Positions 1 to 9,854 of a stretch of 21,087 nt of DNA are shown in pieces (within the stretch, counting starts at the first letter, position 1; every line of letters begins with the position of its first letter). A program made the position numbers and the translations under genes. Under the pieces are notes generated by a model, which was given only the letters and a program-made list of their open reading frames with translations, did not search any database and was not told the origin of the DNA. Source of the DNA: Pelargonium nanum (Eukaryota; Streptophyta; Magnoliopsida; Geraniales; Geraniaceae); contig JAYMTF010001837.1 in NCBI GenBank assembly GCA_036897485.1, positions 1-21,087 of the forward strand, read 5' to 3'.

Positions 1-197
1 AGCTTAGGGGTGCTAGTTGCAAAACATGTAAAGCATAGGGGGTCCATCAGTAATTACCCCATTGGTATATGATGATCCAATTTAAGGTTTTTGAAGAAAC
101 TATACATACAGAGAAATTAAAAGCCATGTCTGCCAACTGGACAATTTATATATACTGATATACAACAATTTGCAGGTGATGGTGTGCTCTTCCGGTC

Positions 198-264
198 ATG
201 CCACGTCATGTTTGGAACGTTACGTGGCATCTTCAGAGCCTGACACATGGCAACGTATGTACGT
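198..264. promoter_or_regulatory. Cluster of five ACGT cores with an inverted pair (candidate bZIP/ABRE sites)
   Basis: Five ACGT cores lie within 62 bp, at 203, 217, 222, 253 and 261. Two of them sit in 9-bp inverted arms, ATGCCACGT at 198-206 and ACGTGGCAT at 222-230. ACGTGGC and CCACGT are the core of G-box/ABRE elements bound by plant bZIP factors; that is family knowledge. Which gene, if any, is served is unknown. The nearest gene inside the window starts 5.3 kb away, so a gene to the left is more likely. Confidence 0.4.
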
Positions 265-606
265 CAGCATGCGACACGACACTACCTAATGCAAAACCAT
301 TATCAAAACCAAGTTGCATAATATTTGTATTTAATACAGAATTATGTGTATAATCGGTGAGAAATAAAAGGCGAAGAAAAGGGTTGGTGGCTGTTACAGA
401 AATCAATAATCATCATGAAAATATGAATTATTATATGATCATGCAATATATAATTTCTTATAAAGTCACTTTTCAATTTTTCTAAATTTAAAATATTAGC
501 AGTCTTTTAACCAGAAAGTAAAATGACAGTAGTAATCAATTCTTTTTAAAAAGCTCCTTTTCATACAACAAATTCTCCGTGGAATACCAATATTTAACTC
601 TTATCC

Positions 607-679
607 AATGTTAATTTGACGTATTTTCAGTTAAAAAATAACTAAAATCAAATGTTAATTTGACGTTATTTCAGTTAAA
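607..679. repeat. Imperfect 29-bp direct repeat, period 44 bp
   Basis: The units 607-635 and 651-679 both read AATGTTAATTTGACGT, then T/A-rich sequence and CAGTTAAA, differing only at a TA/TT swap near the middle. The spacer is 16 bp. It looks like a local tandem duplication in AT-rich DNA; no function is apparent. Confidence 0.7.
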
Positions 680-960
680 CAAATTACAAATTAGCCGCAC
701 AGGCTCAAATTTACGAGGCGAACGTTGTATTTGCAAAACGACAGGCGGGTTTGGCGTTTGGGGTAGGGCCCACATGTTTCCCGGTAGTGAGCAGGAAGCA
801 ACTGTTTTTTTGTTTGGAGTTTGGACAGCTAAGGTAAACGAGAGTTCAAGTGGGCCCATGTCCATGTCCAACTAAGGTCAACGTTGTTCAAGCTTGGAAT
901 TGTAAATATCCAAATTGTGCCTACCAAAGGATTACTATTTGTGACTTATGAGAGTGATTG

Positions 961-1251
961 GGTACTCTTATAGTTCATTTTCTCTTGATCACCTTATGGC
1001 ATGTATGGCTTGGAAGAAATGAGTCAGTGGTTCGTGATGAATACCCGAGTAGTCAGGACACAATTTTTACGTATTCAGAGTTTTTGATATTCGTTGATTC
1101 CTTGTATTTTAGGTCACTATGACTTGTCTTTTTCCTTTCGTAATCGGGTTTCTAATCCTCTCTTGTGTTTTAGTTGAGGTTTCAGTTTTTGTGCTTTTAT
1201 TTGGACCTACGGGTTGGATGAATAAAAGGTACCGCTAGCTTATATAAAAAA
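961..1251 (+). mobile_element. 5'-truncated LINE (non-LTR retrotransposon) 3' fragment
   Basis: In the frame running 961-1122 (stop TGA at 1120-1122) the peptide contains LWHVWLGRNESVVRDEYPSS. The W-H-x-W-x-x-R-N pattern is typical of the zinc-binding (zf-RVT) region at the C-terminus of plant LINE reverse transcriptases. About 110 bp after the stop comes a tail with AATAAAAGGTACCGCTAGC and an A-rich end near 1251. A related fragment with the same peptide pattern and a similar tail lies in the opposite orientation at 19332-19668. Everything upstream of this last domain is missing, as is usual for 5'-truncated LINE insertions. It is not a functional gene. Confidence 0.75.
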
Positions 1252-3465
1252 CTTGCTCACTTATATTTTAATTCTGCATGAATTGTTTACAGTTTGTTTA
1301 TAATAAGTATGTAATTATTACTCAATTTTATAAACATATGTGTGTGAAAATAAAAGAGAAAGTATATCATAGTGTTGACTAGTGATAATATATGCAAAAC
1401 CTAAATTTTAATTTTTTTTTCATTTCTCAATTGCATAAAGTGAAAAAAAGTATCTTGAAGACTTTGTTTTGTTTGTGGTAGATGGTCAATCGGATAGCGG
1501 ACCTTCTCACTAATTTTTGTTTTAATTCTCCAGTTGTTGTTTGTTTCACTTTTCGAACGTTTATAGATGCTTATGTACGGTTAATTAATGGACGATTGTA
1601 TTTTAGATGCTTGTAATTTTGGAATTACTGGGCAATCTCCATAGTATTTTATTTTTAGATGTAAACCACTCGTTTAATCTTGTTCAAGATTTAGTCACAA
1701 TTACTCGTCTGTTCTTATAAGTGTGTTTAATGTTCTCACCGACTCACAGTCTTTGAATAGAAAATACAATTAATAAAAATGTGCATAGATGACTAGTGCA
1801 ACCTATAATAGAAGCTATATGGTATGTGCATTAGAGAAACTAATTAAGAAGATAATAGAAGAGTGTAAGCTAGGTTGGTAATTGGTTGATGGTTGGGTCC
1901 AAATGAGCAATTTGTGATGCGCATAATATGGAAATTAATACAATTAGTGGACAACACCTTTCCGGGTTTTTATTTTCCTTTGGACCCACTTTATTTATTA
2001 TACTATATACTATCTTTGGTTTTCCTAGGTTGATCCAAACAACATCATCATCATAACATGAAAGCCACTAACGTCAATCGGAGCATTTCATGAACTAAAT
2101 TTCTATATGTGATATGAATTTATAATGGGTTACGTTAAACTTACCTTCGATTTGAGAGTAAGCAAATTAGACGTAACAACTAGGATTCAAAGCCTATGAT
2201 ATCGTGTTTTGTACCTCAGTCTTTAGGGATAAGTATAGGAGTAGCTTATGCTTCTAATTGACGGAGAGTTTTTAAGAAACATATACATTAAACCTGGACA
2301 TGTGCAGCCTATACAGGTATTCAGACTAGGTCATGATTCGTTTGATGGATCGTGGAGTGGAACATGTGGGCCGAGAGACGAGCTTGATGTCCCATGTGTC
2401 AATTTGGGTCGAATTAAGATCAAACTGGGCCAATTGGACAAAATGGGCTTGCACTAAGTTGCACATGGTCATGTAGTATGGCCAAGGTTGCGTGCTCGCA
2501 CAGATCACTACAACGCATTTTTGAATTTTCATTCTTTTCGAGTGATTTTCTCATTCGTTCTTGACTGTACGACTTATATCATTATATATTGAGTGTCTAA
2601 TATTTTGTGTATCATATCGAGATCATATATATATATATATACCCTCATCATATTCATTTACTTATTGCCTTAACTTGCGTATGTGTACCACATTATTGCC
2701 ACATAATCTAAAGTTTAAATGAATAAAAATAGTTCAAATATAGAGAGGTACCTAGCTAGTCTTGTCTCTTTTCTTTGTTGGGATTGTATACACTTACTAT
2801 TAACCATTAAAATAGAACCAACAAGTACGTGTGTCATAATATTGAATCTATTGATCAACCAACTACGTGTCTATGGTTGATGGGTTATTCAATTAACTTT
2901 GGACCTAATCAACAAGAGTCTTCAATTTCTGTATAAAGTTACAAACTTAACAACTAGTTGATTTTCGATTAAACTAATCAAAAACACGTTATTACATTTG
3001 GCCTTTTTATCTGTTTTTATAATTTTAAGGAAAGATGTGGTTTCATGGGATTGGTTGGAAACATTTACATAGAAAACTAGTAAAAAGGTAGGGCCTCCAG
3101 CTGTAAGAATAGAATTTAATTCCCGGATTTGAGTTCCCTGAAATGGGAAAAAGACTACTAATAGGTAATAATCATTACCTACATTAAGATTAATTATAAG
3201 ATGTGCTACACGAACAAACGTAGTACCTTTCCTGTAAATGCTTAATTAATTATAATCATATACTAATAATTTCCATGTTCTTGGAGATTCCAGAGATTAT
3301 GTTGTTGGATCAATCCACAGTTCAAGCAATGAAGCCCAATGGGTTGCAAATTGCAATTGCTTGTAGATGAGCCCATCTGGCCTTCTCTTCCATTTTAGGT
3401 TGAAGCAAATTATTGTTCATTTTCTTTTGCATGTAAATTCTTTAGGCGGTTTATAAGTGGTATTC
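1252..3465. other. AT-rich intergenic DNA without a recognisable gene
   Basis: No coding region is supportable. The overlapping open frames at 2248-2457 (+) and 2326-2532 (-) have no domain signature. A short (AT)n run lies at about 2624-2641. A 10-bp inverted pair, TGGGTCCAAA at 1894-1903 and TTTGGACCCA at 1979-1988, is probably chance. The region reads like decayed repeat sequence and ordinary spacer. Confidence 0.6.
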
Positions 3466-3718
3466 TGTTGCTACACGAAGTCGGTAGAGCAAGGACACTG
3501 AATTCGCGCGACCTTCCAACCGGCAGCTCTCGGACAACACCTGCAAAATAAGGTCTGATGGAAGTTGTCTCCTTTAGGCCCCTCCAACGCCCAAGTCAAA
3601 TAATTCTACTCTCTTTGTTCACGTATCTGGTCTTGTTTTGCAGGTGTTGTCCGAGAGCTGTCGGTTGGAAGGTCGCGCGACTCCAGTGTCCTTGCTCTAC
3701 CAACTTCGTGTAGCAACA
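3466..3718. mobile_element. Foldback (hairpin) transposable element, 253 bp, with 5-bp target duplication
   Basis: The left arm 3466-3552 and right arm 3632-3718 are reverse complements over about 87 bp with about five mismatches, separated by about 79 bp. The ends are exactly TGTTGCTAC and GTAGCAACA. The element is flanked on both sides by TATTC (3461-3465 and 3719-3723), a probable 5-bp target-site duplication. Base composition is clearly more GC-rich than the AT-rich surroundings, with GCGCGACC in both arms. There is no coding capacity, so any transposition would need a transposase supplied elsewhere. The long arms and 5-bp duplication do not match the usual plant MITE classes (TA, TWA, 8 bp, or 9-11 bp). 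The superfamily is therefore left open. It lies 1.8 kb upstream of the UBP start codon. Confidence 0.85.
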
Positions 3719-3723
3719 TATTC

Positions 3724-5170
3724 GTCATAGGTTATATTCTATTTGTGTTTTTAAATGTTAATCCGTACTTATTTTTATGATATAAGTATAAATTTGTTAC
3801 ATTAGTTGGTGTTTATTGTGTTTAACGATTATAGATAAAACTGATCTTTCCTATTAGATTGACAGTTTAGGATGTTGCATGAGTCCAATTCTCTTAGTCA
3901 TTGACATTGTACCTACTTGCCAAAACTATTACTCCATCTTAAAGCTGCTAAATCATATCTCAGGTTAGGTTCAAGTCAATAAAGCCCAACCCAAAACCAA
4001 CCCAAAAGTATTTTGAGTTTCTGATCGAATTTACAATTTTTTAAATGTGTTGAATCGTGCGGGTTTGCCCGATCTGACTCAAAAGTTGATTGGATCATAA
4101 AAAAGTTGGATCAAATTTTGAGTGCTTGCAGGTTTGGGCCCAAATTGACAATTTCACTCTATTTGTCCCAAAATGAATGTCTTTGGTTTATAGTTCGAAT
4201 CTAATAGAGTAATACTTTGATTTCATGATTCATGGATCAAAATCCTTTGTTGTTTGATTTTGTGAGAGATACATGTAGCTCGAACGAACTTTCATAAAAA
4301 ACGAGTCTCATTTGAGAATCGATCAAGTGTCATTCAAAGAAAGCTCGAAAAGATGTATTTGTTCTATCATTTGTTAAACGTCTTTTGTAAAGTGATATCG
4401 AGTTTAGAAGATTTTTTCTAAACAAATATTTTCCGATGCATGAATGTTATATATTCTACAATACGAATATTTAGAGTTACAATAAGGATAAAGTAATTTT
4501 TGCTACCAGCACTAACAAGGAGATGTGAGTAAACTTAAGGGTGTTGAGTGCCGGGAAAAATTCTTTAAGAAATTAAATGCTAGGAAATAATACTTTATGT
4601 TTTTTTTTTTTTGTAATTCAGTCAAAAAATATTAAATCAAATAACCGTCTAAATTTATTGTGACTGCAACTCATAAGGGAAGATTACGTAATGATCCACA
4701 TTGATTAACAATCAAGCGTGACTACAATTCATGAAAATAGATTACACAATAATTAACAAATCAAATGAAAACATGAATTTGTGTTTGGTTTTGTGCTTAT
4801 GTTCTACATGTATTACCACATACCAATAACATCGACGAGCGTAATATTTACTTTTACGTCCGCCACACACAATTTTTATTTCTTATATTGTTTGCAGGCA
4901 TCAAATATTGGATTTTTAAGTATAATTATTTGTAAAAATATGAAGAAAAAATGTATAAAACACATGGGAGAGGCAGCACATGTGCCAATACAAGACAATC
5001 TTTATCTCATTAATTACTAGTAATTAGGAGCTGACTAACTGCCCACAACCACATAGTAAAGTACAATGAAGAATCATTAAACCTTTTCCTTAACAAAAAT
5101 CACCAAATTTCATATTTTTACTGTTTTCCCAAGCAACAAAACCAGCTCTCAACACCTGTATGTAGATCTG
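3724..5170. other. Intergenic DNA with decayed repeat sequence
   Basis: No gene is supportable; the open frame 4781-5020 is AT-rich and lacks any domain. The stretch at about 3960-4160 has repeated phrases of the type CAAAAGTTGATTGGATC and GGTTTGGGCCC. The stretch at about 4190-4420 has GCTCGAACGAACTTTCAT and GAGTCTCATTTGAGAATCGA. Both styles are common in old plant transposon remnants, but I cannot define element boundaries. A poly-T run lies at about 4600-4612. Confidence 0.5.
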
Positions 5171-5171
5171 T

Positions 5172-5181
5172 CTATTTATAG
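5172..5181 (+). promoter_or_regulatory. TATA-like box of the UBP gene
   Basis: CTATTTATAG lies 343 bp before the main ATG at 5524. A start about 30 bp downstream, near 5205-5215, would open a leader rich in CAACAACAC-type sequence, typical of plant 5' UTRs, and would include the three upstream ORFs and the telo-box. This is inferred from position and sequence only. Confidence 0.4.
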
Positions 5182-5322
5182 GAAATAACGAAACTTCCAG
5201 AAAAAAGAAGAAACAACAACACAAAAAGATTTCCAAATTCGAGTGTGAAACGCAATAGGGCCCCAGTTATTTGGAGTTCCTGTGGTTGCGTCTTCTTCCC
5301 AATTTCTGCCCCAATTTTTATT

Positions 5323-5331
5323 AAACCCTAA
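5323..5331 (+). promoter_or_regulatory. Telo-box AAACCCTAA in the UBP leader or promoter
   Basis: An exact AAACCCTAA motif lies 193 bp before the main ATG. In plants this motif is common close to transcription starts and is bound by telomere-repeat-binding factors. That it acts here is inference. Confidence 0.4.
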
Positions 5332-5404
5332 TTCAATCGACATATATATATTTTGAAAAAAGCTGTAATTTTTTTTCCAAGAAATCGGCGAGAAGGAAAT
5401 ATTT

Positions 5405-5523
5405 ATGGAATTGCATTATAGTGATAGTGACAGTGCTGTAGGTTAGGTTATTTTGTGGATGGGTGTGTGATGAAAAACCTCAGGAAGAAGAGGATCGAGG
5501 CATCGATCAGCGATTGTGCGTAG
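5405..5523 (+). promoter_or_regulatory. Three upstream ORFs chained into the UBP start codon
   Basis: uORF1 is 5405-5446 (13 codons plus TAG). uORF2 is 5459-5470 (MGV plus TGA). uORF3 starts at 5470, sharing one base with the uORF2 stop (TGATG), and encodes MKNLRKKRIEASISDCA. Its TAG stop at 5521-5523 directly abuts the main ATG at 5524 and is in frame with it. The main ATG has a poor context (T at -3, C at +4), while uORF3 has G at -3. If the transcript starts near 5210, ribosomes must skip or reinitiate to make the protease, which would lower its translation. The ORFs are seen directly; the regulatory effect is inferred. Confidence 0.5.
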
Positions 5524-8500
5524 ATGCATGTTGCGGGATCATCATCGTCGCTCGATCTGAATTGGTTTCTTCAATTGATCTTCACTGTGTTTGTGATTGT
5601 CTTCGCATTGCTCTACTTGGTCAAGAACACGGCTTCTAAGTACTTCGAGGTCGACGCCAATTTCTCCGGAGGAGACGCCAATCACCACGCCGCCGTCAGC
5701 CCAATGCCCGGCCTTCCGATGGACGACGCCACCTGCATCGTCTGCGGCAATCCTGGGACCAAGAAGTGCTCGCGCTGTAAGGAGGCTCGATACTGGTAAT
5801 GCTCTATTATTGATGGAGATTTGTGGGTCTTTCTTGGTTATATTTGGTAAAGTAATGATTTTTGTCAGTTTTTAATTTCATTACATGAAGAAGATTAATT
5901 ATGATTCTTTTTCTATCTGAATTCTGGAATGGAATGTCTTGTTATCAATTGTATATGGAAAATACTTAATTAGTGGGATTTCGCAATTTTATGAATTTTC
6001 ACAAACAATACAGATAAGGGCACTATCTTAATGTGGGATGTACTTCATGTGTAGAAAGTTATTGTGCTTGGGACATTGATGATTGATTTCAAAAGTCGCT
6101 TAGTTTCTAGGTTTTCCTCCCTTTAACTGCACAATTCTCGAAAGAAGTTAAGTAGGGCTAGTCACACTCCCATTAGCAAATCATATTTGATGCAATTAAC
6201 TGTAAATTTATAATCAGCAGTTACTGAAATCACGCTCAGTGAAAGGAGAAGGTGCTTCCCTGTCTTTTAACATGACTGACATTTTTATATTCACCCGGGC
6301 ATTGTCAACTAAGAAATTATCTACTGTCAATTATAAGTTGGCCCAGCTTGCCATAACCTTTTTAGCAAGCCATGGAGAAAATATATGTAGGAATTTTCAA
6401 TTATTAGGTTGGAATTCTTTCAAGTCGAGCCGACATGGTTCAAAATTGATGTAGGCTGGGTTTCTAATGAATGGAGAGTTTAGTGGAGGTTTGGACTCAA
6501 ACTAATTATTAAGACATAAGGGGCTCATAATATGTATGGAAATTTCTTTTGCAGCCGAAGCCATACTTGATTGAAATAAAAGAAGCTTTAGCTTAGCTGT
6601 TAAATTTGCACATGAATCTCTGTAGAAAAACTTACTTTGGACAATGACATTAGTAGTGACTAGTGAGTATTCTTTGTCAAATATTCCCCTATTGGTATCA
6701 ATATGGAGTAATCTTAATTTACTTTCTACATTTGACAACAATAATAGTTTAAGCATCCTTAATTTTACACATTTAATTTGAATGTGAATTACTAATTAAA
6801 TACTATATAGACCATAAAATCTTTACAGAAATGTGCCTTTTGGATTAGTGACAATGTGATGAAGTGCTTTCCACCACTGTGATAATAGTTACTCTATCTG
6901 GTCTTGTGAGTAGCTATATGGTTTGCTTGTGACCGTATTGTTCCTTCTTTTATCTTTAAAAAATTAAGAAAAAGATTTGAATTCAGGTATTAGGTAATGG
7001 TTGACTAATGTGGTTTTATTTATTTTTGGGTCTTCATATTGTCTGCAAGTGAAGAAAACTGTGATTCAAAAATTTAATCCATGTCTATTGCTATTTATGT
7101 TTTCAATCTTTATTCACAGCTCCCATAAGTGCCAGTCAGAGCACTGGCTCTCTGGGCACAAAACAAAATGCAAAGTAACTTCAGTGCAGACTGCTGCAAC
7201 GAACCATGGAGTGAAAGCCTCTGGTTTGGGCGATAAAAAAGGTACTTCGATTGCACTGGTTCCTGGTGGTGGAACAACCTCTAGGATTATTAAAAAGCCA
7301 AAAGAGGTAACGAGTTCTCCTTTTGTTTTGTATCTTGAACTATTTTGGTAACTCGTAGTTTGCTTTCGGACAGCAATAACAGTATAATGCATTTTCAGGT
7401 TCTTTTCCCATACGAGGAATTTGTGAAATATTTCAATTGGAATAAACCAGGATTTACTCCTTGTGGGCTCTTGAATTGTGGAAACAGGTGAACACCTACC
7501 CTAGTGATTTCTTTGATTTATTGTCATTTTTCCTTCCTATATATTTTATTTATCATCAGTCGGATGGTTTTACTGAGTGCTGCACATCATCAGCGTGTGC
7601 ACTCATGTCAGCACCAATTCGTATTTCATACATCTATGATCTATTGGACATGTGCATATAAAGTTCTGTTTTGATTCTGCTTTCTTTTACAGTTGCTTTG
7701 CCAATGTGGTTCTACAATGTCTTACACATACACGTCCGCTTGTAGCTTATTTGCTGGAGAAAGGCCATCGAAGAGAATGTAAGCTCATGGACCACAATAA
7801 ATTCATAATTAGTTTTTCCTCCCTATGTTTTTGCTGCCTATTCTTATGATATTTCTTCTTTTATTTTCAGGCACACGAAATGATTGGTGTTTTCTATGTG
7901 AATTTCAAACCCATGTTGAGAGAGCAAGCCAGAGTCCACAACCCTTCTCACCAATAAATATTCTTTCTCGGTTACCTAACATTGGTGGTAATCTTGGCTA
8001 TGGAAGACAAGAGGATGCACACGAATTCATGAGGTTCTTTTTTTTTTTTACACTTGGGGCTGCATTTTTGGTTAATTTACCCGTTCCAGTGACATTGACT
8101 ATCCATATAAATTTAGTTTAAGGAAATGATAGACTATGTCTATCTAATAACTAAGGTAATAAAATTTATTTTTTATATTTAGATTTGCTATCGACACAAT
8201 GCAATCAGTTTGTCTCGATGAATTTGGTGGAGAAAAAGCTGTCCATCCTAGCTATCAAGAGACAACCCTTATTCAACATATATTTGGTGGTCGCCTTCAA
8301 TCTCAGGTTATGGTTCTTCTCAAACTCAAATTATAGCTATATCATGTTAATATACCTCAACTTCTAAGTTTCTTGAGTTTGTGATGTATGACTTCTGGTT
8401 GGGACAAAATATGAAAGCTGTATAATGTTTTGGTGGTTTATATTGCATGCATGATGCAACTCTACCATATTATTCCTTGCTGGTTTTGTTATTCCCTTCT

Positions 8501-9817
8501 GACTTCTGATGTTCTGTGTTCTTTAATTCTTTTCAGGTGATGTGTACAAAATGTAATAAGATTTCAAATCAGTGTGAAAACATGATGGATTTGACTGTTG
8601 AAATTCATGGGGATGTTGCAACGCTGGAGGAGTGCCTGGATCAGTTTACGGTCAAAGAGTGGCTTCATGGAGAGAATATGTATAAATGTGATGGGTATGG
8701 ATCTTTTTCCTGATAGGTTTAACCCTTTAACAGAGAACTAGCCTACTTCGCTACTCTGTGTATGTGTCTAAATATCAGCATTGATGCAGATATGGGTTTA
8801 GATGCAGTGCTAAGTGTAATATGTGTCCATTTTCAGCGTTACGAAGTGAACCACTTTGTTTTTCTATTATTATCATTTCAATTCTATTCTTTAGTTGAAC
8901 TCTAGCAACTGCAAATTGTATCAAAATTATCATTTGTACTTGTTTCTTTGGGGTTCTTGGATTTGATGAAGATATAATGATGGTAGATAGTAACTTAGAA
9001 TATTTTTAGAGTGGAGGCTTAATTGAATGGCAGATATTAATTTATTTAGTTCCCCACGTTACAATTTTAGATTTAAGTTGAGTCCAACAACGTTGTATCA
9101 GCACTAGCGAAAAAAATCTTTGCACTGAGGATCAAATATTCACATTTTCTTTATAATATTTGTGCCTAACGTTACAATTCTGTTCTTTTGCGCCCGCCTA
9201 TTCGATCTTTTATTAAATATGAAATGCCACTCTTTCTTGCAGGTGCAATGATTATGTCAAGGCATGGAAGCGCCTGACTGTGCTGCAGGCTCCGAATATT
9301 CTTACAATTGCATTGAAAAGATTTCAGGTCTGAGTTATAATCATATTGTAATGTCTTCTATCTACAGAATGTTCACCGTATTCCTCATTTTTTCTTGTTT
9401 AACATCGAGATATGGTATAAATGATCAACTTCTGAAATTAGTTATTTACTCAACATTGATTGTGATAAAAATATTTCTGTTAAATGGTTGTGGATGCTTG
9501 TTGGCTTAATTTTCCTTTCTGAATTTTGTTAATCAGTATTACTAGATGAGTGTTTCCACTTAAGAAATGTGTTTTCTCTTTGGCAATTTCTTGCAGAGCG
9601 GGAGGTTTGGGAAACTTAACAAGAGGGTGAGTTTTCCTGAGACTTTGGATCTCAGCCCGTACATGAGTGAAGCAGGAGATGGTGTAGATGTTTACAAGCT
9701 TTATTCGGTTGTGGTCCACGTTGATATGCTGAATGCATCATATTTTGGTCATTACATCTGCTATACTAAGGATTTTCGCGGAAACTGGTACAGAATTGAT
9801 GACTGTAAGGTATTGAT

Positions 9818-9854
<37 letters not shown>

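Larger units (their letters stand above)
1..957. other. Intergenic DNA with ACGT-motif cluster and a short direct repeat
   Basis: I see no credible gene here. Open frames at 660-875 (+) and 671-871 (-) overlap each other, have no recognisable domain and no splice context. The stretch carries a cluster of ACGT cores (198-264), a 29-bp direct repeat (607-635 and 651-679), and a more GC-rich patch at about 700-870 with two GGGCCCA/TGGGCCC motifs (766-773 and 851-858). The motifs could belong to the promoter of a gene left of the window, but nothing in the window proves that. Confidence 0.6.

Noticed and set aside
660-875. Overlapping open frames on both strands (660-875 plus, 671-871 minus)
   Set aside because: No domain, no splice or promoter context, and each is the mirror of the other; the higher GC of the patch alone explains the open frames.
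1894-1988. 10-bp inverted repeat TGGGTCCAAA/TTTGGACCCA
   Set aside because: The arms are short with a 75-bp gap; no flanking duplication, so chance is likely.
2248-2532. Open frames on both strands (2248-2457 plus, 2326-2532 minus)
   Set aside because: Short, mutually overlapping, no recognisable motif; the sequence looks like old repeat.
4781-5020. 79-codon open frame upstream of the UBP gene
   Set aside because: Low-complexity hydrophobic translation of AT-rich DNA, with no domain.
5796-5799. Reading through the exon 1 donor to end the protein at RYW
   Set aside because: Splicing CTG|GTAATG to the acceptor at 7119 gives [12 protein letters not shown] and completes the MYND cysteine pattern, so the unspliced end is not real.
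5597-5875. 92-codon frame overlapping UBP exon 1
   Set aside because: It is the +1 frame of a real coding exon and runs on into intron 1.
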